Below, in pieces: positions 24,785 through 33,325 of a stretch of DNA of 33,468 bases. The stretch is from assembly GCA_016342325.1 (NCBI GenBank), contig JAEINR010000067.1, forward strand, positions 1 through 33,468. Reading direction: 5' to 3'. The notes under the pieces were generated by a model. That model saw nothing but the letters and a program-made list of their open reading frames with translations. It did no database searches and had not been told where the DNA came from. Every line of letters begins with the position of its first letter. The first letter of the stretch is position 1. Source of the stretch: Desulfobacterium sp. (GTDB taxonomy: Bacteria; Desulfobacterota; Desulfobacteria; Desulfobacterales; Desulfobacteraceae). The translations under genes and the position numbers were made by a program.

Positions 24785-26641
24785 ATGCACAAACTTCTAC
24801 AGAATGCTCCGGAACAAGAGATCATGCTTCTGGGCAATGAATCCCTTGCCAGGGGTGCCGTGGAGGCGGGCCTTGCCTTTGCCACCACCTACCCCGGCAC
24901 ACCCTCGTCTGAACTCTCCCTTAATCTCTTTCAGATTTCCCAGGAGACAGACCTCTATTTCGAGTACTCCACCAATGAGAAGGTCGCCCTTGAGGTGGCT
25001 GCCGCCGCCGCCAATTCAGGCCTTAGAACCATGTGCATCATGAAGCACGTGGGGCTCAATGTGGCTGCCGATCCCCTCATGACCCTGGCCTATGTGGGGG
25101 TGACCGGGGGACTTGTAATTCTCACGGCGGACGATCCGTCCATGTTTTCAAGCCAGAATGAGCAGGACAACCGTTACTACGGTAAGTTTGCCGGCCTGCC
25201 CATCCTCGAGCCCTCGTCTGTGGCCGAGGCAAAGGAGATGGCCAAGGCTGCGTTTGAGCTGTCGGAAACCCTGAAGGAACCTGTCATTCTCAGGACAACC
25301 ACCCGGATCAATCACTCCAGCGCTTTTGTAACCCTGGGGGATATCAAAGAACGAAACACAAAGGGCGAGTTCATAAAGGATCCCATGAGCTTTGTGACCG
25401 TGCCTGCCGTGTCACGGAAGCTCCATGTCAAGCTCCTTGAGAATCTTGATAAGGCCCAGGCGCTTTCCAACCGTTCCGAGCACAACATTGTCACGGGTGC
25501 GGGAAAATTCGGGATCATTTGTAACGGGGTGAGCTATCTCTATGTTCAAGATGCGGTCAAGGATCTTGGAATCCAGGAGAAGGTCAAGGTCCTCCGCATT
25601 GGATTTTCCAATCCCATGCCCGACCAGATGGTCGTTGAGTTTGTCAAGGATTGCGACAAGGTCCTGGTGATTGAAGAGGGTGAGCCCTTCATGGAAGAGG
25701 CGGTGAGATCCATTGCCCAGGATGCCGGAATCACTGTTTCCATCAAGGGAAAGGGCGACAACCTGTTTTCACGGCTCTATGAGTTTGACCCGGCCATGGT
25801 CAAGCGGGTGATGGCATCCTATTTTGAAATCGAGTACCAGGCAAAGATCCCGGTGGACACCGCCAACCTTCCCGAGATTCCCCAGCGTCCGCCAAACCTG
25901 TGCTCCGGTTGTTCCCACCGGGCTACGTTTTTCGAGGTGAAACAGGCTGCCAAGGCCCTGGATATGGATACCATCTGCCCCTCGGACATCGGATGCTACA
26001 CCCTGGGATTTCTTCCCCCGCTCTCAACAGGGGATTTTGTTCTCTGCATGGGTGCCTCGGTCAGTTCTTCCTGCGGGTTTGCAAAGGCCACGGACAAGAA
26101 GGTGATCTCCTTTATCGGCGATTCAACCTTTTTCCACTCGGGCATGACAGGTCTTGCCAATGCCGTGTTCAACAACCACAACTTTACCCTGGTGATCCTG
26201 GACAACGGCATCACGGCCATGACCGGCCACCAGCCCAATCCCGGGGTGGACATGTCCCTGTTCAACCAGGAAGGCTATAACCGGATCTCCATTGAGAATG
26301 TGGTCAAAGCCCTCGGGGTTGAGCATGTCACGGTTATTAAACCCTTTAAGGTTAAAAAGAGCGTTGAGGCGATCAAAGAAGCCCTTGCCTTTGAAGGGGT
26401 CTCCGTTATTATTTCCAAGGAGCCTTGCGCCCTCCATCTCAAGGGTCTCAAGCTTTTAAAACCCAAAGCCTTTACTGTGACGGACCGCTGCAAGAACCAC
26501 CGGGACTGCATCAACGAGATTGGTTGTCCCTCGTTTTTTCTTGAGGATGGCAAGGTCAGGATCGATGCCACCACCTGCGTGGGATGCGCCTTGTGTGCCC
26601 AGATTTGCCCGGAAAATGCCATCGTCCCCCTGAAAAAATGA
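24785..26641 (+). CDS. iorA: Indolepyruvate ferredoxin oxidoreductase alpha subunit
   Basis: With IorB this thiamine diphosphate enzyme oxidatively decarboxylates aryl pyruvates to aryl-acetyl-CoA, passing electrons to ferredoxin, in anaerobic amino-acid fermentation and aromatic metabolism. The 618-residue product begins MHKLLQNAPEQEIMLLGNES, followed by the family's TTYPGTPSSEL. The ThDP-binding region is FIGDSTFFHSGMTGLANA with a downstream Asn-rich segment. The C-terminus is a ferredoxin domain with CVGCALCAQICPEN. The ATG at 24785 has AAAGGA about 10 bp upstream and matches the family start; an in-frame ATG at 24743 would add 14 residues. iorB follows 28 bp downstream. Confidence 0.95.
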   Translation: MHKLLQNAPEQEIMLLGNESLARGAVEAGLAFATTYPGTPSSELSLNLFQISQETDLYFEYSTNEKVALEVAAAAANSGLRTMCIMKHVGLNVAADPLMTLAYVGVTGGLVILTADDPSMFSSQNEQDNRYYGKFAGLPILEPSSVAEAKEMAKAAFELSETLKEPVILRTTTRINHSSAFVTLGDIKERNTKGEFIKDPMSFVTVPAVSRKLHVKLLENLDKAQALSNRSEHNIVTGAGKFGIICNGVSYLYVQDAVKDLGIQEKVKVLRIGFSNPMPDQMVVEFVKDCDKVLVIEEGEPFMEEAVRSIAQDAGITVSIKGKGDNLFSRLYEFDPAMVKRVMASYFEIEYQAKIPVDTANLPEIPQRPPNLCSGCSHRATFFEVKQAAKALDMDTICPSDIGCYTLGFLPPLSTGDFVLCMGASVSSSCGFAKATDKKVISFIGDSTFFHSGMTGLANAVFNNHNFTLVILDNGITAMTGHQPNPGVDMSLFNQEGYNRISIENVVKALGVEHVTVIKPFKVKKSVEAIKEALAFEGVSVIISKEPCALHLKGLKLLKPKAFTVTDRCKNHRDCINEIGCPSFFLEDGKVRIDATTCVGCALCAQICPENAIVPLKK

Positions 26642-26669
26642 TCTTTAAACGATAAGGATACGACTTGAT

Positions 26670-27266
26670 ATGGATATAAAAAGATTAATCATGGTGGCGG
26701 TTGGCGGCCAGGGAAATCTGCTTGCCTCAAAGGTGCTTGGCGAGGCGGCCCTGATTTGTAAGGTGCCGGTTCGTATGAGCGAAATCCACGGCATGGCCCA
26801 GCGGGGCGGGGTCGTGGAATCGGCCATTGTGTTCGGTGATGCCAGCTCCCCCATTATTTCCGACGGCGAGGCAGACTTGCTTCTCGGATTTGAACCCTCC
26901 GAGACCCTGAGGGCCTTGAATCGCTGCAACAAAGATACCACGGTGATCACCAACCTGGCTCCGCTTCCGCCCTTTACCGTTGCCATCGGTAAAGGTGTCT
27001 ATCCGGAGATGGACACGATCCAGGCCCTGATCAAGGAGAGAACCGGTTCCCTCATCGCCTTTGATGCCATGGAACTTGCAAAAAAGGCGGGAAGCCCCAT
27101 GTCCGTGAACATCGTCCTGTTGGGCGCTTTGATACAGACCGAAATTCTTCCCCTGACCCGGGAGAGCATTGAACAGGCCATTAAAACCCGGACAAAGCAG
27201 GCGTTCGTCGACATGAACCTTGCCGCATTTAACCTGGGATTTGAGGCGGCTGCCAACGTCGCCTAG
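26670..27266 (+). CDS. iorB: Indolepyruvate ferredoxin oxidoreductase beta subunit
   Basis: This is the gamma-type subunit that pairs with IorA. The 198-residue product starts MDIKRLIMVAVGGQGNLLASKVLGEAA, and the stretch MSEIHGMAQRGGVVESAIVFG is the conserved signature of 2-oxoacid ferredoxin oxidoreductase gamma domains. It is 28 bp after iorA, so the two are co-transcribed, and a long inverted repeat follows the stop. Confidence 0.95.
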   Translation: MDIKRLIMVAVGGQGNLLASKVLGEAALICKVPVRMSEIHGMAQRGGVVESAIVFGDASSPIISDGEADLLLGFEPSETLRALNRCNKDTTVITNLAPLPPFTVAIGKGVYPEMDTIQALIKERTGSLIAFDAMELAKKAGSPMSVNIVLLGALIQTEILPLTRESIEQAIKTRTKQAFVDMNLAAFNLGFEAAANVA

Positions 27267-27274
27267 ACCCCCCA

Positions 27275-27328
27275 CGATCCTCAACCGCTGCATCACTTCC
27301 ATGTGACCCTGCAAGCGGTTGAGGATCG
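27275..27328. terminator. Long nested inverted repeat between iorB and the LysE gene
   Basis: A perfect 15-bp arm (27275-27289, CGATCCTCAACCGCT) is matched by its reverse complement at 27314-27328. The 24-nt interior holds a second hairpin, TCAC (27293-27296) with GTGA (27303-27306). The element starts 9 bp after the iorB stop and lies 28 bp beyond the end of the convergent LysE gene. It would fold in both transcripts, but it has no T-run, so a role in mRNA stabilisation or bidirectional termination is inferred. Confidence 0.6.
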
Positions 27329-27356
27329 CAGATACCTATTTCCCATTCTCCGGTCC

Positions 27357-27965
27357 CTACCGGATGGTCAACAGGATGCCAAAGAGGGTCAGCACGGCGC
27401 CGGAAATCTTTTCAATGCCGAAGATCCATCGCCCCAGCCTTTTTTTCACGGCCGGGTTCCCCACCATGACAGCCACCCCCATATCCCAGAACAGAACCGT
27501 TGCCGTCATCCAGCAGGCGTAGAAGATACGAAGGCCAAGGCCCGTTTCCGGCGAGACCATCACCGTAAAGAGGGAAAGATAGAACACCGCGTTTTTGGGA
27601 TTGAGTATCCCGGACATGAAGCCTAGGGCAAATTGTCGTTTCATGCTTTTGGCATGGAGGAAACTTGTTGTCCCGGCCTCGTCCATGGCACGTTTGGGCG
27701 CCTTGATCAGGAGCAGGCCGATGTAGACCAGGTAGGCGCCGCCAAGGTATTTCAGGGCGAGCATCAACAGCGTCATCTCTTTTACCGCTTCAAGGCCTGC
27801 CACTGCAATGGCAAGATAAATTGCGTTGGCTGCGGCAATGCCGGCACACACGGCAAAGGCGTAACGCAGGGGCAGCCGCAGGGCTGTTTGCAGGATAAGA
27901 AAAAAATCGGGTCCCGGGCTCAGGAGCGCCAGGAAATGGGTGGATGCGATAATTAAAAATTCCAT
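27357..27965 (-). CDS. LysE/RhtB-family amino acid exporter
   Basis: The 202-residue membrane protein has the family start MEFLIIASTHFLALLSPGPDFF (LysE motif SPGPD) and about six hydrophobic helices. LysE-type proteins export amino acids such as lysine, threonine or homoserine in exchange for protons. Its position last in the minus-strand run after an enolase-superfamily epimerase, a DgcN-like protein and an AraC regulator makes export of an amino acid, perhaps glutamate or a derivative, a reasonable guess. It lies 52 bp after the AraC gene. Confidence 0.88.
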   Translation of the reverse strand: MEFLIIASTHFLALLSPGPDFFLILQTALRLPLRYAFAVCAGIAAANAIYLAIAVAGLEAVKEMTLLMLALKYLGGAYLVYIGLLLIKAPKRAMDEAGTTSFLHAKSMKRQFALGFMSGILNPKNAVFYLSLFTVMVSPETGLGLRIFYACWMTATVLFWDMGVAVMVGNPAVKKRLGRWIFGIEKISGAVLTLFGILLTIR

Positions 27966-28017
27966 GGGTTGCTTCTCCTTTTTTAAAGCAACACCATAGC
28001 CCCTGGTGGTAACAGGG

Positions 28018-28824
28018 TTATTGTATAAAATTGACCTGGTATTCTTTTGGGGTCACTGTGGTCATGGCCTTGAAATGGCGGTGGAAGTGGCTTTGGTCGA
28101 AAAAACCGCATTCCAGGGCCACCTGGGACACCGCCATCCCCTGTTGCAGGAGTTGCCTGGCAAGCTCGATTCGACAATTCATCCTGTAGGCGTGGGGGGG
28201 CAAGCCCGTGGCCCGCTTGAACTGCCTGAGCAGGGTGTAGGGGTTGGCCTGGCGGTTTTCGGCAAGTTGGGTCAGGGTCAGCTCTTGGTCAAGGTTATTT
28301 CGCAACTGTTGCTTTATTGATTTGATATCCAGGGCCAGGTGGCTGTTTTTTTTACCATGGTCGCAGGCCCGGGTAAAGACGCCCCCCATGAGCTCCGCCA
28401 GCAGTTGCTCCTTTTCCAGGACCTCCCCCTTTTGTGTCATCAATTCCATGAGGTCAATATACTGCCTGTAGAGACGTTCGTCTTCCAGGGCAATGGCTGT
28501 TACCGGGATAAAGGTGTCTGTCTGCCACAGGGATTGCTGGAGTTTGAGGCACCATTCAGTGGTGAGGTGGAGCATGTAGTAACTGCGTTTATCCGGCCGG
28601 GTGGGGTTGCAGGCGTGGAGCCCTTCCGGATTGATGAGGGCAAGGGTGCCGGGTTTAAGACGGGCGGGTTGGCCGTTGACCTGGTAGATCACCTCCCCTT
28701 GATCAATGGCACCGATGCTGAAGCCCGGGTGCATGTGGGGCTTGTAGTGCCGGCCGCTGTTTGTTGAATAGCGGCACTCGGCAAAGGGGAGGGCAGGATC
28801 CCTGTGGAAAAATTCCCGGTTCAT
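28018..28824 (-). CDS. AraC-family transcriptional regulator
   Basis: The 268-residue protein has an N-terminal cupin-like ligand domain (PHMHPGFSIGAIDQGEVIYQ, about 30-50) and two HTH motifs in the last 100 residues (LTLTQLAENRQANPYTLLRQFK, and VALECGFFDQSHFHRHFK, the canonical second helix-turn-helix). It lies between the DUF1611 gene (19 bp) and the LysE gene (52 bp), on the same strand, and probably regulates this cluster. The ligand is unknown. Confidence 0.9.
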   Translation of the reverse strand: MNREFFHRDPALPFAECRYSTNSGRHYKPHMHPGFSIGAIDQGEVIYQVNGQPARLKPGTLALINPEGLHACNPTRPDKRSYYMLHLTTEWCLKLQQSLWQTDTFIPVTAIALEDERLYRQYIDLMELMTQKGEVLEKEQLLAELMGGVFTRACDHGKKNSHLALDIKSIKQQLRNNLDQELTLTQLAENRQANPYTLLRQFKRATGLPPHAYRMNCRIELARQLLQQGMAVSQVALECGFFDQSHFHRHFKAMTTVTPKEYQVNFIQ

Positions 28825-28843
28825 TTGTAAAGGGAACCCGCTG

Positions 28844-29953
28844 TCATATCCGGGCCCTGGTATTCAGCTGTGTGACGGTGGTTTCAGGGTCGTCCGCCTG
28901 GATGAACCCTTGGATGACCGAGACCAGGCGTTCCATTCCCTGTTCAAGGGGACGGATCACCGGGATGCCGGTCTGCTCCTCCAGCCGTTGCTGACAGTCA
29001 ACACCGTCTTGTTCTTCTGCATGGCCCAGGTTCAGGCAGATGGCAATGACCCTGGCGCCCATCAGACGGATGATCTCTATCTCATCCGCCAGGCTTGGAA
29101 TCATGCACCCCGGTCCTTCAAGGGTATCGAAACACTCCCGGAACGGGGCGTGCTGGAGGATTACCCCCTTGACGTTTCCGGACAGGATGAACTCGGAGCC
29201 GCAGGGACCCGAGGGGTTTCTCAGGCTGGATTGTCCTTCGATGAGGATGCAGTCAGGAAAGGTGGCTTTGTCACATTCCACAATGGCGTGCTCCAGCTCA
29301 CCGCTCACAAAATCGTTGAGGGTGGAGTCGAGGATGAACCCGAACCGGTTGCCCAGCATCCAGCCGGTCTGGCCGGTGTAGATCATCTCCGAGCGGATGC
29401 CCTTCTTCTGGCAGGCCTCTTTTAGAAGGGAGCAGGTGGTGCGCTTGCCAAGGGCGCAATCGGTGCCGAGCACAGCGATCTTTGGCGTCTTGACCTGGTA
29501 GATGTCGCCTGTCCAGAAGTGGAGTTCTTCCAGGGGCCGGGGTTCCCGCACGTCGATGAGGGCGGCCCCGCTTTTCTGGGCGGCCTGGTTCAGCTCCGGG
29601 ATCGTTGCCAGCCGCTGGTGCATGGGGTTGACAATGGAGATTCCGTTTTCCAGGGCCTGGATCAGGAGGCTGTGCCATTCTTTTGGCAGCCTGCCGCCGG
29701 GCAAGGCTACACCGATGATGCAAAAGGCGGGGCGTGCGGTTCCGCAATCGAGACATTCCTGGATGGAGCCATGGACCGGGATGTTCCTTTTTGTTCCGTC
29801 CAGCACCTCTCCTGCATCCTTGCCGGCATGGACAGGGTCGATGACGGCAAGAAGGTGGAACCTGTCTCCCCCCCGGATCAGGCCGTGGGCGGTTTTTGCG
29901 GCTTCAGTGTCAAGGCTTCCCTTGGTCAGGACGATGGCGTTCTCTTTTTTCAA
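28844..29953 (-). CDS. DUF1611/DgcN-like P-loop protein
   Basis: The 369-residue protein has an N-terminal Rossmann-like part and a C-terminal P-loop domain with Walker A-type GTDCALGKRTTCSLL (about 163), followed by TGQTGWMLG and a conserved ILIEGQSSLRNP segment. This is the DUF1611 family, whose member DgcN has been described as a D-glutamate N-acetyltransferase that acts with the epimerase DgcA in D-glutamate catabolism. The neighbouring enolase-superfamily epimerase fits that pairing. The gene lies 11 bp after that epimerase and 19 bp before the AraC gene. DgcN activity is inferred from family and context. Confidence 0.8.
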   Translation of the reverse strand: MKKENAIVLTKGSLDTEAAKTAHGLIRGGDRFHLLAVIDPVHAGKDAGEVLDGTKRNIPVHGSIQECLDCGTARPAFCIIGVALPGGRLPKEWHSLLIQALENGISIVNPMHQRLATIPELNQAAQKSGAALIDVREPRPLEELHFWTGDIYQVKTPKIAVLGTDCALGKRTTCSLLKEACQKKGIRSEMIYTGQTGWMLGNRFGFILDSTLNDFVSGELEHAIVECDKATFPDCILIEGQSSLRNPSGPCGSEFILSGNVKGVILQHAPFRECFDTLEGPGCMIPSLADEIEIIRLMGARVIAICLNLGHAEEQDGVDCQQRLEEQTGIPVIRPLEQGMERLVSVIQGFIQADDPETTVTQLNTRARI

Positions 29954-29964
29954 CTCACTTCTCC

Positions 29965-31032
29965 TTATATTAGTTGGACCCCAAGGCCGGGGGTATCAGT
30001 CACCCTTAGCATTCCGTTCTCCAGAACAAATCCGCCCTGGACAAGATCCCTTGACAGGTCCAGGCTGCCGTCAAGATCCAGATACCGGGTTGCGGGAGAG
30101 GCAAGGGCTGCATGGAGGGCTGCCGATATCCCCACAATGCTCTCGTCCATGCACCCCCACATGAGATCTATGGCGGCAAGCCTTGCAATCTCGGCGATCT
30201 TCATTGCCGGGGCAATGCCGCCACACTTCATGAGTTTGATGTTGTAAATGCCGAAGGGCCGGTCCGGTCCTGCCAGGGCAAGGGCGTCGGTGACGCTGAC
30301 AAGGCTCTCGTCTGCCGCCATCAGGTTCCTTGTCCGGTATGAAAGCGCCGGCATCTCGTCCAGGTCATGGACCTTCAGGGGCTGCTCGATCAACTCAAGG
30401 TCGACGTCCCTGGCCTTGATGAGAAAGGCGACCAGGTCGTTAAAGGTGTAGCCCAGGTTGGCATCCACCCGGATCTTCACATGGGGGCCCACCTCTTCCC
30501 TGAGCCGTATCAGCCGCTCCACATCCTCGTCAATGGATTTGCCGATTTTGACCTTGAGGTAGTTGAATCCCCTTGCCCTGTACTCCCGGGCTTCTTCCAG
30601 GGTCTCTTCAATGGTTCTGATGCCAAGGGTGATGGAGGTGGGCAGGGTGGTGTGGCACCGGCCCAGGAGTTCGACCAGGGGAAGGCCCAGGTGCTTTGCG
30701 GCCAGATCATGGAGGGCGATGTCAATGGCGGCCCTGGCCCCAGGCGCTTTGGGTATTGCCCGGTCAAGCGCCCTTAAAATAGCGTTCAGGTGCCGGATAT
30801 CCTTGCCCATAAGCAAGGGTTCCAGAGCGGACTCAAGGGCCTGGCCGCAGGCTGTTTCACTTTCTCCTGTCACCTCCTCAGCCGGGGATCCCACCCCGAT
30901 TCCCATGGCGCCGTCCTGGGTCTCAATGGTGACAAAATGGTTCTTAACGGCGCTTATTGTCTGGTAGGCAATGGTGTAGGGCCTTGTCAACGGGAGGGAT
31001 TCCTCCCACCAACGAACCGCTGTTATCTTCAT
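29965..31032 (-). CDS. Enolase-superfamily epimerase (dipeptide epimerase or DgcA-like)
   Basis: The 355-residue enzyme has the muconate-lactonising-enzyme fold: an N-terminal capping domain and a TIM barrel with KVKIG (catalytic Lys, about 159-161), metal ligands Asp in RVDAN (about 188), Glu in LIEQP (about 213) and Asp in AADES (about 238), a second catalytic Lys in IKLMK (about 265) and DLDGS near 318. Family members epimerise L-Ala-D/L-Glu dipeptides or racemise N-acyl amino acids. With DgcN next to it, N-acetyl-D-glutamate racemase (DgcA-like) is a strong alternative. It heads the minus-strand run and has AAGGGG before its ATG and a TTGACA-type promoter upstream. Confidence 0.88.
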   Translation of the reverse strand: MKITAVRWWEESLPLTRPYTIAYQTISAVKNHFVTIETQDGAMGIGVGSPAEEVTGESETACGQALESALEPLLMGKDIRHLNAILRALDRAIPKAPGARAAIDIALHDLAAKHLGLPLVELLGRCHTTLPTSITLGIRTIEETLEEAREYRARGFNYLKVKIGKSIDEDVERLIRLREEVGPHVKIRVDANLGYTFNDLVAFLIKARDVDLELIEQPLKVHDLDEMPALSYRTRNLMAADESLVSVTDALALAGPDRPFGIYNIKLMKCGGIAPAMKIAEIARLAAIDLMWGCMDESIVGISAALHAALASPATRYLDLDGSLDLSRDLVQGGFVLENGMLRVTDTPGLGVQLI

Positions 31033-31102
31033 TTACCCCTTGATCCTTTTTCTTTGAGTGTGCTCATTTCCGGTTCCCTAAACGTCAGCAACAGCTACAC
31101 TC

Positions 31103-31129
31103 CCTATATTTACATGGGGCCTGTGTCAA
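31103..31129 (-). promoter_or_regulatory. Possible promoter of the epimerase-DUF1611 run
   Basis: On the minus strand, a perfect TTGACA (31124-31129) is followed by TATAGG (31103-31108) after 15 bp, which is shorter than optimal; an alternative -10 (TAGGGA) lies at 17 bp. The transcript would begin about 60-65 bp upstream of the epimerase ATG. Confidence 0.4.
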
Positions 31130-31149
31130 GTAAAAATAAGAAAGCGGTT

Positions 31150-31172
31150 TACACAACCCCTTTTTTTGTGTA
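31150..31172. repeat. Inverted repeat in the divergent epimerase/gspF intergenic region
   Basis: TACACAA (31150-31156) and TTGTGTA (31166-31172) form perfect 7-bp arms with a 9-nt spacer, in the 216-bp region between the divergent epimerase gene and gspF. It could be an operator for the AraC regulator or a terminator (T-rich follows on the plus strand). No direct evidence distinguishes these. Confidence 0.5.
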
Positions 31173-31248
31173 GGTTTTTCCATTGACGATTACTCATCTA
31201 TAAAAAGAGAAAAACCATCCATGACCCTACTATTTATCGAGAAGATCC

Positions 31249-32484
31249 ATGCCGGTTTTTGAATACAAGGCCCTTGACACCAGGGGGAAAAAAAAGACCG
31301 GTATCATCGATGCCGAAAGCCTAGTTTCGGCCAGGACACGGCTGAGGAAAACGCGCATCTATCCCACTTCCATCCTTGAGGTTGATTCCGAGCGATCCGG
31401 GACCGGAACCGCGTCCGACGCCGCCCTGCCGGGATCCTTTTTTTTCGGTCGCATCAAAAACGCGGAACTGGCCATGGTGACCCGCCAGCTTTCCACCCTT
31501 CTTTCGGCCGGATTCCCGTTAATTTCCGCTGTTTCAAGCCTGGTTGCCCAGACAAAGTCCAAGGCGCTGAAAAAGGTTCTCTCCAAGATAAAGGGGTCCA
31601 TCGAAGAGGGAAAGAGTTTTGCCCAGGCCCTGGCCATGTACCCGTCCATCTTCTCGTCCATATACGTGAACATGATCAGGGCGGGGGAGTCCTCCGGCAC
31701 CCTTGAGATCGTGCTGGAGCGCCTTGCAGACATCACTGAAAAGCGGGAGGAGACAAAGAAGAAGATCCAGGCCTCCCTGGCCTACCCCATCCTCATGGCC
31801 ATTGTCGGAAGCCTGGTGCTCTTGTTTCTCCTGGCCTATATCGTGCCGGGAATCATCTCGATTTTTTCAGACATGAACCAGACCCTGCCCGGTCCCACCC
31901 TGTTTCTCATTTCGGTGAGCTCGTTTCTGAAACGGTTCTGGTGGGTGGTGCTGATGGTGCCGGTCTCCATTGGTGTTGTGCTCTACGCCATGGCAAGAAC
32001 TGAAAAAGGGGCGTATATCATCGACAATGCTCTGTTCCTGACCCCCACGCTTGGGGAGATGCTGAAAAAACTGGCCGCCGCACGATTTGCAAGAATCCTT
32101 GCTTCCCTTCTGGCCAACGGCGTTCCCATGCTGACAGCCCTGGGGATCTCCCGGGCCACCGCAGGCAACCGGGTGATCTCGGCCATCATCGACCGGGCGG
32201 CCACGGATGTGGAGCAGGGCGGCGAGCTGGGAGTCTCACTGGAGGCAGAAGGGGTGTTTCCCCCCCTGGCCGTGGAGATGATCAAGATCGGGGAGAAGAG
32301 CGGCCAGCTGGAAAAGATGCTGGAAAAGACAGCCGATCTCTATGAACGGGAGGTGGAGTCCTCCGTGACCGCCATGACGGCGCTCCTGGAGCCCCTGATC
32401 ATTCTTGTCATGGGAGCCGTGGTAGGCTTCATCGTACTTTCCGTCTGTCTGCCCATCTTTGAGATGAACCAGCTGGTGAAGTAG
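31249..32484 (+). CDS. gspF: Type II secretion inner-membrane protein GspF
   Basis: GspF is the polytopic platform protein of type II secretion, working with the GspE ATPase. The 411-residue product begins MPVFEYKALDTRGKKKTGII, has two T2SSF domains (about 72-195 and 275-397), each starting with an LSTLLSAGFPLISAV-like or LASLLANGVPMLTAL helix, and hydrophobic segments near 173-200, 224-246 and 377-400. GspF is preferred over PilC because the N-terminus matches GspF better. Normally gspE lies upstream and gspG downstream; here an unrelated operon and a gene remnant flank it. Confidence 0.9.
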   Translation: MPVFEYKALDTRGKKKTGIIDAESLVSARTRLRKTRIYPTSILEVDSERSGTGTASDAALPGSFFFGRIKNAELAMVTRQLSTLLSAGFPLISAVSSLVAQTKSKALKKVLSKIKGSIEEGKSFAQALAMYPSIFSSIYVNMIRAGESSGTLEIVLERLADITEKREETKKKIQASLAYPILMAIVGSLVLLFLLAYIVPGIISIFSDMNQTLPGPTLFLISVSSFLKRFWWVVLMVPVSIGVVLYAMARTEKGAYIIDNALFLTPTLGEMLKKLAAARFARILASLLANGVPMLTALGISRATAGNRVISAIIDRAATDVEQGGELGVSLEAEGVFPPLAVEMIKIGEKSGQLEKMLEKTADLYEREVESSVTAMTALLEPLIILVMGAVVGFIVLSVCLPIFEMNQLVK

Positions 32485-32565
32485 GGTATCCATGGGACAG
32501 GTGCCACGGGTGTTACCTGACCCTAATAACCAAATCGTTCGGTTTGATGGGAACGCGTCCCTTCA

Positions 32566-33132
32566 TCATTCCTCAAGGATATCTTGAATTGTCTGGTCTT
32601 TTTTTTGCCATAGTTGATTAATCCATTTTTCTAACGATGGTCTGTCATCTAACTCTTTTATCGTTGGGAATGATGGGGTGTCATGTTTAATCTGATGAAT
32701 TGTTATTACAACTTTTTGACACCGACCACATAGAAAATCCCAAAAGGTTGTGTTAAATGGATTGTAAACTATTGTTACGTCATAAATTGAATGAATTACA
32801 TTTCTATATTCCTGCATAATTACTTGAAGTCCACCTGCTTTTGGTTGTAGCAGATTGAAATACGCAGATTTTTGTTTTTCCCATTTGAGATTTGTAAATC
32901 GGGTTGCTTCAGCAAAATTAACGATGGATGCTGGTAAGTGTTTGATTCTTTTGATGCCTTGTGCCAGCTGTTCTTTAGCGTCCTTTTTTAAGCGCTTTTT
33001 TTTGTTATGATTCCTTTCCAGGAAGGGATACTCATAGGCCCAGCAAATCCACCCAATAAATGGAACAAATTTTAACTTTTTCTTAATCAAAAATTTAAGT
33101 ATAGGTGTTTTGCGGTTAAACTCACATTTCGC
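32566..33132 (-). pseudogene. Acyltransferase (PlsC/YihG-like), truncated at the N-terminus
   Basis: The frame is open from 33132 (preceded by TAA) to TGA at 32566-32568; the first start-like codon is a TTG at 33090. The residues encoded match the middle and C-terminal parts of YihG/LCLAT1-type 1-acylglycerol-3-phosphate acyltransferases: NRKTPILKFLIKKKLKFVP, then EYPFLER, and a motif III-like FAEATRFT in which the usual EGTR Gly is Ala. The N-terminal part, with the catalytic HX4D motif, is missing, so this is most likely a remnant. The stretch is visibly more AT-rich than its neighbours, suggesting transfer. A shorter functional protein cannot be excluded without expression data. Confidence 0.7.
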
Positions 33133-33325
33133 TTATTTGAATTATAATTAAAATATTTAGTATATGGCAGAAAAACGGATTAAACTTAAATAAAATTGCC
33201 ATTTTATCCTATATTAACCTCTAACAGCTTTTAAGTCTCTGTAATCGCCTTAAGACACCCTGAACGAAACTAGATTTTTATACCTCAATATGTATAATGA
33301 TTCCAAACACATAGAGAGGTGAAGA
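33133..33325. other. AT-rich intergenic segment with a small inverted repeat
   Basis: No gene is supported here. ATAAAAT (33190-33196) and ATTTTAT (33201-33207) form 7-bp arms around TGCC. A TATAAT at 33293-33298 lies upstream of the following ORF but has no convincing -35. The segment probably contains the junction at which the acyltransferase gene was broken. Confidence 0.45.

Noticed and set aside
32485-32565. CAGGT/ACCTG inverted repeat after gspF as a mobile-element end
   Set aside because: A 5-bp stem without a T-run or a second end is too weak to call an element.
33133-33210. Short minus-strand ORF starting MAILFKF, as a missing acyltransferase N-terminus
   Set aside because: It contains no HX4D motif and ends after about 26 codons; it looks like a chance hydrophobic ORF in AT-rich DNA.
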